Positions 25,302 to 36,175 of a stretch of 64,000 nucleotides of DNA are shown in pieces. How positions within the stretch are numbered: position 1 is the first letter of the stretch; each line of letters begins with the position of its first letter. This DNA comes from Caulobacter sp. 73W (GTDB taxonomy: Bacteria; Pseudomonadota; Alphaproteobacteria; Caulobacterales; Caulobacteraceae). Position numbers and translations under genes: made by a program. Under the pieces are notes generated by a model. That model was not told the DNA's origin. It worked only from the letters and a program-made list of their open reading frames with translations, and ran no database searches. The stretch lies in assembly GCF_041021955.1 (NCBI RefSeq), contig NZ_CP158375.1:2356001-2420000 (forward strand), in the 5' to 3' direction.

Positions 25302-26038
25302 GTAGTCCCCGGCGGTCCGGAACGCAAGCCGCGTCGCCGCTCGATGAACCAGGCGGTCAGCCAGCAGACCATGGCCCAGGCCGCGCCAAGGCTCCATCCG
25401 GCCAGGACGTCGCTGGCCCAGTGCACGGCCAGATAGACGCGGCTGATCCCCACAAGGGCGGCGATCAGGATGGCGGCGGCGAAGATGAAGACCTTCAGCC
25501 GCCGCTGGCCCATCGACTGAGCCAGCAGGGCGCCCAGGGTCAGGTAGGTGATGGTGGACAGCATGGCGTGGCCGCTGGGGAAGCTGGCGTTGATCACCTC
25601 TTCCGCGCGGAAGATGTCGGGCGGGCGATCGCGGTCGTAGAACGCCTTCAGGGCCTGGCTGATGATCACCCCGCCGCCGAGGGAAAGGGCGACCAGCAGG
25701 GCCGATCCCCGTCGCCCCTTCAGCAGCAGGAAGCCCACCGCCAGGCTGGCGATCAAAACCAGCGGCGCGATCCCGCCCAGGGCGGTCAACTCGCCCAGCG
25801 CCCGCTCCAGCCAGGGCGGCCCCAGGGCGTCGCGGGGATCGGCGCCAGGCCGCAGCCAGTCCAGCACCGATTGGTCGAACCGCTGGCCGTCGGCCTCTGT
25901 GGCGTCGTCGGCGATCTCGATGAAGGCCAGGCTTCCGGCGGCCGTGACGAGCAGGGCGCACAATACCGCCAGTTCCGCTCGGCCAAAGCGGATGGCCCGC
26001 TCCAGCAGGGCGGTGATTCTCTGGGCAAGCGGCGCCAT
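25277..26038 (-). CDS. PAP2-superfamily membrane phosphatase
   Basis: 253 residues, about five to six membrane helices. Hydrolyses lipid phosphates such as undecaprenyl pyrophosphate or phosphatidate. The three catalytic motifs are present: KAFYDRDRP, the PSGH of NASFPSGHAMLS, and SRVYLAVHWASDVLAGWSLG. The substrate cannot be decided by eye. The stop codon lies inside the Mn riboswitch of the downstream gene, so the two genes may share some transcripts. Confidence 0.9.
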   Translation of the reverse strand: MAPLAQRITALLERAIRFGRAELAVLCALLVTAAGSLAFIEIADDATEADGQRFDQSVLDWLRPGADPRDALGPPWLERALGELTALGGIAPLVLIASLAVGFLLLKGRRGSALLVALSLGGGVIISQALKAFYDRDRPPDIFRAEEVINASFPSGHAMLSTITYLTLGALLAQSMGQRRLKVFIFAAAILIAALVGISRVYLAVHWASDVLAGWSLGAAWAMVCWLTAWFIERRRGLRSGPPGTTDRAVTGE

Positions 26039-26190
26039 GGCGGTTGAACGCTCACGGATCCGGGCGGTTGCGGCCTTAAGTTTCTGCCCCGGCGTCGACT
26101 TGGGGTCGATTGTCGCATCCCCGACGTAGTAAGTGTTCCATCAACCGGGCTGGGCCATAGCGGGCCGCACGTTTTTGTATCGAGACGCCT

Positions 26191-28686
26191 ATGGCCGACA
26201 CCTCCCACGCCCCCAAAGGCCGCACCCTGCGCGTGGCCATAGCCGCCGCTCTGGCCGTGATCCCGGTGCTGCTGCTGGCAGGCTATGTCCTGATCCAGGC
26301 CTTTGCCCGCGAAGACGCCATGCGCGATGCGCTGAACCAGTCTTTCCGGACGCGGACCCAGACCCAGAAGGTCCTTTCCCTGCTGCAGGACGCCGAGACC
26401 GGCCAGCGCGGCTACATGATCACCGGCGATGACGCCTTCCTCGGGCCTTACATCGTCGCGTCAAAGGAAATCCCCGACGCGCTCTCAGAATTGGAGGCCC
26501 TAGTCGATCCGGCCCAGGCGGAGCGCATGCGCGCCCTGCGCCGCGTCAGCACCGCCAAGCTCACCGAACTGGCGCTGACCGTCTCCATGCGCCGGGCCGG
26601 CCAGATCGAACAGGGCATGGCCCGCGTCCGCTCCGGCGTCGGCCGCAAGATCATGGATGAGGCCCGCGGCGCGATCGCCGCGATCGAGGGCCACGAGGTC
26701 GCCCTGCTGCAGCATCGCCTCGATCAGGCCAAGCACGCTCGCCGGGGTACGGAGCTGCTGACCTCCGGCCTGTTCGCCTTCCTAGTGCTTCTTGTTCTGG
26801 GCGCCGGCGTCTCGATCCTGCGGACCTTGCGCGAACGCGAGGCCATCGCCCTGCGGCTGCAGGAAACGGCCGCGCGTCACCAGGCGGTGTTCGACAGCGC
26901 CGTGGACACCATCATCACCCTCAATCCCAGCGGGAGCATCGAGACCATCAACCGCGCGGGCGAGCGCACCTTCGGCCGCAAGGCGGCGGAGCTGGAGCGC
27001 CGCGACCTGGGCGTGGTCATCGAACTGCCGGCCAAGGGCGAGGGGGCTTTCCTCAAGCGCATCGGCCTCACCGGCGAGAGCCTGCGCGACGGCGTGGTCA
27101 TCGAAGGCGTCGGGCGGCGTCCCGACGGCAGCGCCTTCCCCGTCGACGTGGCGTTCGGCTCCATGCGCCTGAGCCGCGGCCTGCACGTGGTGGCGGTGGT
27201 CCGCGACATCTCCGAGCGCAAGCGCATCGAGCAGCTGAAGGACGAGTTCATCTCCACCGTCAGCCACGAGCTGCGCACGCCCCTGACCTCCATCGCCGGC
27301 TCGCTGGGCCTGCTGAAGGGCGGGGCGGCGGGCGTGCTGGAGGAGCGCGCCGACCGCCTGATCACCATCGCCCACAAGAACTGCGAGCGGCTGGTTCGCC
27401 TGATCAACGACATCCTGGACATCCAGAAGATCGAGTCCGGCAAGATGCGCTTCGCCGAGACGGAGCTGGATCTGGTCAAGGTCGTGCACCAGGCGGTCGA
27501 GGGCCTGCGCGGCTACACCAGCAAGCTGGGGATCGAGGTGACCGTCGCCGAACCGGAAAAGCCGCTGGTGATCCGGGGTGACGTCGACCGCCTCACCCAG
27601 GTGGCGAGCAATCTGATCGCCAACGCCGCGCGCTTCTCCCCGGCCGGCAAGCCGGTGGAGGTTTCGTTCGTCGTCGACGGCGACACCGTCCGCGCCAGCG
27701 TCCGCGACCATGGGCCCGGCGTGCCCGAGGCGTTCCGCTCGCGGATCTTCAGCAAGTTCGCCCAGGCCGACGGCTCCAGCACGCGCGAGGACGGCGGCAC
27801 GGGCCTGGGCCTGGCCATCAGCAAGGAGATCACCGATCGGCACGGCGGCAAGCTGTGGTTCGAATCGGAGATCGACCAGGGGGCGGTGTTCCACATCGAC
27901 CTGCCGATCCTGAAGCCCAGCGCCCCGCGCCCGGCGGAGGGGGTGTCGACCTTCCTGGTCTGCGAGAGCGACCTTCAGGCGGGCGCGCTACTGCAGGCCT
28001 TGCTGGAGGCCGAGGGCGTGCGGACCGAGCTGGTGACCGATCTGGCCACGGCCGAGACCGTCCTGTCGGAGCGCAGCTACGCAGGCCTGTTCTTGGACCT
28101 GAACCTGCCGGACGGCCATGGCCTGGACCTGCTCAAGCGGCTGCGCCTGCAAGGTCCCAACCGCAGCCTGCCGGTGGTGGTGGTCTCGCTCGAGGCTCCG
28201 AGCCCGGACGCGCTGAAGGGCGCGGCGGTGGAAATCATCGACTGGATCGGCAAGCCGCTTGATTCGGCCCGCATCCGCGCGGCCATCGGGACGGTGATGC
28301 AGCGCCCCCGTCCCGAGGGGCCGATGATTCTCCACGTCGATGACGATCCGGACGTTCTGCATCTGGTGGGCGAGGCCCTGGGCGACGCCGGCGAGATCAT
28401 CCGCGCCCAGAGCGTGATCGAGGCGCGGGCGATTCTCGCGGTGCGCCGGCCGGACCTGGTGATTCTCGACCTTGGCCTGCCAGACGGCTCGGGGCTCGAG
28501 CTGCTTCCCCTGCTCAAGGGCCCGGACGGCGATGCGATTCCCGTGATCGTCTTCTCCGCCCAGGAGCTGGAGGACGGCCTGTTCGCGAGCGTCGACGAGG
28601 TGCTGACCAAGTCGCGCACCACGCTCGATCACCTGGCCTCCCTGGCGCGCAAGCTGTCGGCGGAGCGGGACGCGGGAGCGGTGTGA
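26191..28686 (+). CDS. CHASE3-PAS hybrid histidine kinase with two receiver domains
   Basis: 831 residues. Membrane helix at 15-35; CHASE3 periplasmic sensor (QDAETGQRGYMITGDDAFLG) to about 185; second helix; PAS domain (AVFDSAVDTIITLNPSGSIE) about 230-345; HisKA with the phospho-His in STVSHELRTPLTSI; HATPase_c with NLIANAARFSP and GGTGLGLAISKE. Two C-terminal receivers follow: the first keeps the phospho-Asp region (LFLDLNLPDGHG) but has a changed acidic pocket (CESD), the second is canonical (ILHVDDDPDV, LVILDLGLPDGSG, late Lys in VLTKSR). No partner regulator is adjacent, so it probably works through a distant phosphorelay. Signal unknown. Confidence 0.92.
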   Translation: MADTSHAPKGRTLRVAIAAALAVIPVLLLAGYVLIQAFAREDAMRDALNQSFRTRTQTQKVLSLLQDAETGQRGYMITGDDAFLGPYIVASKEIPDALSELEALVDPAQAERMRALRRVSTAKLTELALTVSMRRAGQIEQGMARVRSGVGRKIMDEARGAIAAIEGHEVALLQHRLDQAKHARRGTELLTSGLFAFLVLLVLGAGVSILRTLREREAIALRLQETAARHQAVFDSAVDTIITLNPSGSIETINRAGERTFGRKAAELERRDLGVVIELPAKGEGAFLKRIGLTGESLRDGVVIEGVGRRPDGSAFPVDVAFGSMRLSRGLHVVAVVRDISERKRIEQLKDEFISTVSHELRTPLTSIAGSLGLLKGGAAGVLEERADRLITIAHKNCERLVRLINDILDIQKIESGKMRFAETELDLVKVVHQAVEGLRGYTSKLGIEVTVAEPEKPLVIRGDVDRLTQVASNLIANAARFSPAGKPVEVSFVVDGDTVRASVRDHGPGVPEAFRSRIFSKFAQADGSSTREDGGTGLGLAISKEITDRHGGKLWFESEIDQGAVFHIDLPILKPSAPRPAEGVSTFLVCESDLQAGALLQALLEAEGVRTELVTDLATAETVLSERSYAGLFLDLNLPDGHGLDLLKRLRLQGPNRSLPVVVVSLEAPSPDALKGAAVEIIDWIGKPLDSARIRAAIGTVMQRPRPEGPMILHVDDDPDVLHLVGEALGDAGEIIRAQSVIEARAILAVRRPDLVILDLGLPDGSGLELLPLLKGPDGDAIPVIVFSAQELEDGLFASVDEVLTKSRTTLDHLASLARKLSAERDAGAV

Positions 28687-28990
28687 AAAACTGTCCCCTG
28701 GGGACAATCTTCAGGCCGCAATTTTTTCGCTGAAGGCGGCTCGAAGGGTCGGCGCCCCGCAGGGCCCCGCCATTGCTGAACATTGGGTTAGGGAACCCGC
28801 TGGGGAGCCTTCGCCGTCAACAGGTTGTTAACGAAAAAGTCTGGTTAAGCCCCATTCACCCCGTTGACGATTCACCACCTGCGTGGCCCCATATGTAGGT
28901 CGGCGGTGGGCAGTCGGCACAACATCTAGACAACGGACGGCAGGGCGCGGGCCCGGCTGAAAGTGTTTAAAGTACAGGATCTTGGGGCTG
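28687..28990 (+). promoter_or_regulatory. 304-bp region upstream of nrdA
   Basis: After the kinase stop, TGTCCCC-T-GGGGACA (28692-28706) is a perfect inverted repeat. Nearer nrdA there is TTGACG (28864-28869), a plausible -35, which overlaps a GANTC methylation site GATTC (28869-28873). The -10 is not clear. Two TTAAC-like half sites occur near 28829 and 28843 but their spacing does not make a CtrA site. No ORF of note. Confidence 0.4.
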
Positions 28991-30868
28991 ATGATGGCGA
29001 GTGAAGCGGCGAAGCAGCAGGCAAACACCAGCGCCCGGGCGGCGCCGATGCGCCCCGCGGAGCGTCCGCACCTGCATGTCGTCAGCAAGGTCGAGGTCGA
29101 CCGTTCGCGCGACGCGCTTCTGACCGACTTCGGCAAGACCACCCTGGAGGACCGCTACCTCCTGCCGGGCGAGTCCTACCAGGACATGTTCGCCCGCGTG
29201 GCGACCGCCTTCTCCGACGACGCTGAACACGCCCAACGCATTTACGACTATATCTCCAAGCTGTGGTTCATGCCGGCGACCCCGGTGCTGTCCAACGGCG
29301 GCGCCGACCGCGGCCTGCCGATCAGCTGCTTCCTGAACTCGGTGTCCGACAGCCTCGACGGCATCGTCGGCGTCTGGAACGAGAACGTCTGGCTGGCGGC
29401 CAACGGCGGCGGCATCGGCACCTACTGGGGCAGCGTCCGCTCCATCGGCGAAAAGGTGAAGGGCCAGGGCCAGACCAGCGGCATCATTCCGTTCATCCGC
29501 GTGATGGATAGCCTGACGCTGGCCATCAGCCAGGGCAGCCTGCGCCGGGGTTCGGCGGCGGTGTACCTGGACATCCACCACCCGGAGATCGAGGAGTTCC
29601 TCGAAATCCGCAAGCCGTCGGGCGACTTCAACCGCAAGTCCCTGAACCTGCACCACGGCATCTCGATCACCGACGCCTTCATGGAAGCCGTCCGCGACGG
29701 CGCCAAGTTCGGCTTGCAATCGCCCAAGACCGGCGAAGTGGTCCGTGAAGTGGACGCCCGCGACCTGTGGCAGAAGATCCTCGACCTGCGCATGCAGACG
29801 GGCGAGCCCTACCTGATCTTCTCCGACACCGTGAACCGCGCCATGCCGCAGCACCAGAAGGACCTGGGTCTGTCGGTGCGCCAGTCGAACCTGTGCAGCG
29901 AGATCATGCTGCACACCGGCGCCGACCACCTGGGCAACGACCGCACGGCGGTGTGCTGCCTGTCGTCGGTGAACGCCGAGACCTTCCTGGAATGGCGCGA
30001 CGAGCCGCGCTTCATCGAGGACGTGATGCGCTTCCTCGACAACGTGCTGGAGGACTTCATCCTCCGCGCGCCGTCGCCGGCCGCCGCCGCCGTCTACGCC
30101 GCCCAGCGCGAGCGTTCGGTGGGCCTGGGCCTGATGGGCTTCCACTCGTTCCTGCAGGCTCAGAACGTTCCGTTCGAAAGCGCCCTGGCCAAGAGCTGGA
30201 ACATGCGTCTGTTCAAGCACCTGCGCCGCGAGGCCGACAAGGCCTCCAAGCTGCTGGCCGAGGAGAAGGGGCCGTGCCTGGACGCGGCCGAGCGCGGCGT
30301 GATGGAGCGCTTCTCGCACAAGCTGGCCATCGCCCCGACCGCTTCGATCTCGATCATCTGCGGCGGCACGTCGGCGGGCATCGAGCCGATCCCGGCCAAT
30401 ATCTACACCCACAAGACCCTGTCGGGCTCGTTCGCGGTGAAGAACCCCTATCTGGAGCGCCTGCTCGACGAGAAGGGCCAGAACACCGAAGCCGTCTGGG
30501 GTTCGATCCTCGAACAGGAAGGCTCGGTCCAGCACCTCGACTTCCTGACCCAGGACGAGAAGGACGTCTTCAAGACCGCCTTCGAACTGGATCAGCGCTG
30601 GGTGGTCGAACTGGCCGCCGACCGCACCCCGGAAATCTGCCAGTCGCAGTCGGTGAACATCTTCCTGCCGGGCGACGTGGATAAGTGGGACCTGCACATG
30701 CTGCACTGGCAGGCGTGGGAGCGCGGCGTGAAGTCGCTCTACTACCTGCGCTCCAAGTCGGTTCAGCGCGCGGCCTATGCCGGCGCTGACGGCGCCGAGG
30801 CCGCCGCGCCCGCCGAGGGCATGAGCACCCCGCGCACCGACTACGAAGAGTGCCTGGCCTGCCAATAA
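28991..30868 (+). CDS. nrdA: Class I ribonucleoside-diphosphate reductase alpha subunit
   Basis: 625 residues from the ATG at 28991. Makes deoxyribonucleotides for DNA synthesis together with a beta subunit not present in this window. Catalytic residues are in place: Cys113 (GLPISCFLNSV), Asn300-Cys302-Glu304 (QSNLCSEIML), Cys322/323 (VCCLSSVN), and a C-terminal thiol pair CLAC for reactivation. The N-terminus goes almost straight into the catalytic barrel (LEDRYLLPGESYQDMFARVA) and lacks the roughly 90-residue ATP-cone that gives dATP inhibition in many NrdA proteins. A strong terminator follows, so it is transcribed apart from nrdB. Confidence 0.94.
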   Translation: MMASEAAKQQANTSARAAPMRPAERPHLHVVSKVEVDRSRDALLTDFGKTTLEDRYLLPGESYQDMFARVATAFSDDAEHAQRIYDYISKLWFMPATPVLSNGGADRGLPISCFLNSVSDSLDGIVGVWNENVWLAANGGGIGTYWGSVRSIGEKVKGQGQTSGIIPFIRVMDSLTLAISQGSLRRGSAAVYLDIHHPEIEEFLEIRKPSGDFNRKSLNLHHGISITDAFMEAVRDGAKFGLQSPKTGEVVREVDARDLWQKILDLRMQTGEPYLIFSDTVNRAMPQHQKDLGLSVRQSNLCSEIMLHTGADHLGNDRTAVCCLSSVNAETFLEWRDEPRFIEDVMRFLDNVLEDFILRAPSPAAAAVYAAQRERSVGLGLMGFHSFLQAQNVPFESALAKSWNMRLFKHLRREADKASKLLAEEKGPCLDAAERGVMERFSHKLAIAPTASISIICGGTSAGIEPIPANIYTHKTLSGSFAVKNPYLERLLDEKGQNTEAVWGSILEQEGSVQHLDFLTQDEKDVFKTAFELDQRWVVELAADRTPEICQSQSVNIFLPGDVDKWDLHMLHWQAWERGVKSLYYLRSKSVQRAAYAGADGAEAAAPAEGMSTPRTDYEECLACQ

Positions 30869-30891
30869 GGCAGACGCGCAAGACATCGAAG

Positions 30892-30918
30892 GGCCGCTCC
30901 GCAAGGGGCGGCCTTTTT
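30892..30918 (+). terminator. Intrinsic terminator of nrdA
   Basis: 9-bp stem GGCCGCTCC / GGGGCGGCC (one G-T pair) with GCAA loop, followed by TTTTT. It lies 23 bases after the nrdA stop and just before the end of the convergent thioesterase gene. Confidence 0.92.
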
Positions 30919-30921
30919 CGT

Positions 30922-31713
30922 TCAGCCGAACACCGCCACGGTCTGCCGGCCGATCAGGACGGGCCGGTCACCCGCCCCCCACAACGTCATGCCCTGGGCG
31001 GAATAGCCGGCGGCGGTCACCTCCGCCTTGCTCTGGCAAAGCCAGAAGCCGTCCTGCGGCTGGGCGTCCTGATCGGTGAACTCGACCATCCAGGTCATGG
31101 AGCTGATCGGCGCCCATTGGCGGTACAGCACAGCGGCGGCTGGCGGCAGGACATCGCCCAGGGCTAGCAGGGACGCCGCGTTCGACCCGGCGTCGGCGTC
31201 ACGGTGCCGGATCCACCACAGCAGTTCGGGGTCGCCCTCGCCAGCCAGCGGGGTGGAGCCGCCGGCGATCCGGCGCTCGAAGTGTTGGCCGAACCCCCGG
31301 CCCTGAGCCAGATCTTGCGACTCGGCTGCCGAGGCGACGGCGGGCTTGCCGATCCAGGTCAGATCCAGCTGCGATGCCCGCGCCGCGCCGAAGCACAGGG
31401 TCGCGCGGGTGGCGAGGCCGCTGTCGCTCGCCATGTCGACATTGACCACGGTGACTGACTTGCCCTGGCGCAGGATCTCGGTGCGAAAGGTCGCCTCTCC
31501 CGCCGCGGGGCCGACGAAAGTGAGCATGGCCGAGCGCAGGGGCGGCAGGTCGTCAAAGGCGTGCAGGGCCGCCTCGACGCACAGGGCGGCCGACAGCCCG
31601 CCATAGGTGGTCCGCCCCTGGAGCCAATCCTCGGGAATGTGCGCACTACCCGATGTCCGGACTGTCTCCACCAGGGCGGAGTACGGCGTCGGGGCGATCA
31701 CGGCGTCGGTCAT
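30922..31713 (-). CDS. Acyl-CoA thioesterase-like protein (TesB-type double hotdog)
   Basis: 263 residues. N-terminal hotdog domain (DWLQGRTTYGGLSAALCVEA, LRSAMLTFVGPAAGEATFRT, RQGKSVTVVNVDM) and a C-terminal hotdog domain (LYRQWAPISSMTWMVEFTDQ, FWLCQSKAEVTAAGYSAQGM). Such proteins release CoA from acyl-CoAs in the cytosol; natural substrates vary. Convergent with nrdA; the promoter lies in the 225-bp gap shared with the divergent LpxR-like gene. Confidence 0.82.
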   Translation of the reverse strand: MTDAVIAPTPYSALVETVRTSGSAHIPEDWLQGRTTYGGLSAALCVEAALHAFDDLPPLRSAMLTFVGPAAGEATFRTEILRQGKSVTVVNVDMASDSGLATRATLCFGAARASQLDLTWIGKPAVASAAESQDLAQGRGFGQHFERRIAGGSTPLAGEGDPELLWWIRHRDADAGSNAASLLALGDVLPPAAAVLYRQWAPISSMTWMVEFTDQDAQPQDGFWLCQSKAEVTAAGYSAQGMTLWGAGDRPVLIGRQTVAVFG

Positions 31714-31938
31714 CGGTATATGGTCCTGTTTAAGGACTTACTCTGGAGGGATGGGTGTTGAGCGTCAACTCTCGGCCACGCTTGGGGGCCCTAGCGACCT
31801 GATCACAGAAGGCTGAGACCGGACGCCCTGCCGACATCGGAACCCGAAGCCCCGATCAACGATTGTTTCAGCGGATGACGATCACGCGGTCAGGATGGGC
31901 CGACCCGCGGACTGATCGGGGACGATGGGGGATCCGCC

Positions 31939-32787
31939 ATGCGGATCTGGGTTGGATTGGGATGTCTGGCGGCCTGGGCGGCCGCCGGCTCGGCCTTTGG
32001 CCAGGCGCTCGACGCCTCTGACTTCGCCGTGCAGGGCCAGCGTCCGCTCGGCGTCGGCGGCGCGTTCGCCACGCAAGGCCCCGTCGCATCTCCGCTTTCC
32101 ATGTCGTCCACCCGCTATGACGACGCCCACGGGATCGTCGACTGGTCGACCCGCGAGACGGTCACGCCCAGCAAGAGCGGCAAGCGGGTGGACTCCGTCC
32201 GTGTCAGCGTCGCCAGCTATACGCCCGGCCGCAGCGGCCTCGTCCTGCCCCAACCTGGCGTGGACGCCGAGGATTTCGCCAGCGTGGACGCCTATGACGT
32301 CATCCTGACGCGGGGCTGGCCCGCCGCCGTGGCCTTCTCCGCCGGCAAGCTCGACATCGACGTGTCGCCGCACGCGGCCGTCGGCTTTGGCGACAGCGGC
32401 AACAGCGCCGAGGCCGGCGCCATGTTGCGGGTGGGGCGGAACCTGGAAGAGCGCGTGGACGGGGCCCTCGACCGGGTCGGCGTCAAGGACGGTTCGTCCT
32501 TTGGCGAAAAGGGCCGCTGGTATCTCTTCGCCGCCGCCTCGGGCCGCGCGGTCGGCATGAACATGATGCAGGGCGCCGGCGGATGGGAGCGGGCCGGCTG
32601 GTCCACCGACGCCACCAGTCGCCTGGTCGGCGACGCCCAGGCCGGCGTCGCCTGGCGCAAGGGCGCGATGCAGGCCTCGATCGGCTATGTGGGCCGGCGC
32701 ATCAAGGGCAAGGAACAGTTCCGAGGCATGGAGACTGTCCAATCCTCGATGGTCGGGGTGAGCTTCAGCCTCCGCCCCAAGTGGTGA
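31939..32787 (+). CDS. LpxR-like (DUF2219) outer-membrane protein
   Basis: 282 residues with a signal peptide (MRIWVGLGCLAAWAAAGSAF). The C-terminal half has alternating strands and segments resembling the DUF2219/LpxR barrel: GNSAEAGAMLRVGRNLEE, WYLFAAASGRAVGMNMMQGA, RLVGDAQAGVAWRKGAMQAS, ending in aromatic FSLRPKW. LpxR proteins remove the 3'-acyl chain of lipid A. The match is partial and the N-terminal third is not recognised, so another outer-membrane barrel is possible. A 9-bp inverted repeat CCCCGATCA / TGATCGGGG (31850-31858, 31913-31921) lies just upstream. Confidence 0.55.
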   Translation: MRIWVGLGCLAAWAAAGSAFGQALDASDFAVQGQRPLGVGGAFATQGPVASPLSMSSTRYDDAHGIVDWSTRETVTPSKSGKRVDSVRVSVASYTPGRSGLVLPQPGVDAEDFASVDAYDVILTRGWPAAVAFSAGKLDIDVSPHAAVGFGDSGNSAEAGAMLRVGRNLEERVDGALDRVGVKDGSSFGEKGRWYLFAAASGRAVGMNMMQGAGGWERAGWSTDATSRLVGDAQAGVAWRKGAMQASIGYVGRRIKGKEQFRGMETVQSSMVGVSFSLRPKW

Positions 32788-32788
32788 G

Positions 32789-32955
32789 CTAGCCGCCCGT
32801 CCAGGGCTTGCGGGATTTCGAGCTGTTCAGGCCCATCGCCTGCTCTCGCTGAAACCGTCCGCCGCGCGGCGGCTTCGGCCGCGCCTCCAGCGCCGCGTTC
32901 TTCAAACGCAGAGCCTTCTGGATCGGCGTCTCGTTCGGCGGGGCTTGGTCGTCAC

Positions 32956-32959
<4 letters not shown>
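32789..32959 (-). CDS. 56-residue conserved-type small protein
   Basis: Starts MSDDQAPPNETPIQKALRLK and ends KPWTGG. The core has the pattern NAALEARPKPPRGGRFQREQ followed by a short basic tail. Very polar, basic, no membrane segment; similar tiny proteins of unknown role occur widely in alphaproteobacteria (from memory). Its ATG overlaps the stop of the upstream MASE1 kinase gene (ATGA), so it is translated from the same mRNA. Convergent with the LpxR-like gene, with stop codons 1-2 bases apart. Confidence 0.75.
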
Positions 32960-35811
<2,852 letters not shown>

Positions 35812-36175
35812 GCTGCAAACATGACAACCACATCTAAAGGTGGTGCTAACCGCCGAACTGAAGGTCCGCGAGCAAGGCTGCCGCGACGCGGTCTGTGACA
35901 GAAAGGCGGCGAAGCTTTGTCTGACCGCTTGACAGCGCTGTCAACGCGTCGTTAGTTAGTCTCATAAACAGGCGGAAAACCGCCCGCACCGCGTTTGGGA
36001 GGACGCAAGGCCATGCAGAACAAAGTTTCGAGTCCGTCCGCTTAGGCGGCGTTGGACCCAATCACGAGCGTCGATCTCGCTGACGCCCGGCATGCGCACG
36101 ATGCGCGCCGGCGTGCGGCCTCTCATTGCCTATCACTCAATAAAAACCATCACCCAACGGGGAAGGGGAACCAAC
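35812..36175 (+). other. 364-bp regulatory region and leader of the TonB receptor gene
   Basis: Holds the LacI-type palindrome at 35929-35944. A possible 10-codon leader ORF runs 36013-36045 (MQNKVSSPSA) behind GGAGG at 35998-36002. A hairpin CCGGC-AT-GCGCA / TGCGC-GCCGG spans 36087-36111. The GGGGAAGGGG ribosome site (about 36159-36168) belongs to the receptor's GTG start. No larger gene is present. Confidence 0.45.
35929..35944. promoter_or_regulatory. LacI-family-type operator TTGACAGCGCTGTCAA
   Basis: A perfect 16-bp palindrome with the central CG typical of LacI-family operators, and close to the TGACA-GCGC-TGTCA pattern of sugar regulators. It contains TTGACA in both directions, so it may overlap the -35 of the TonB receptor promoter (a weak -10, TAGTTA, lies 18 bases on) and block it until a sugar signal arrives. 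Confidence 0.6.

Noticed and set aside
28967..30904. 645-codon open frame on the minus strand opposite nrdA
   Set aside because: Shadow frame; all catalytic cysteines of NrdA lie on the plus strand.
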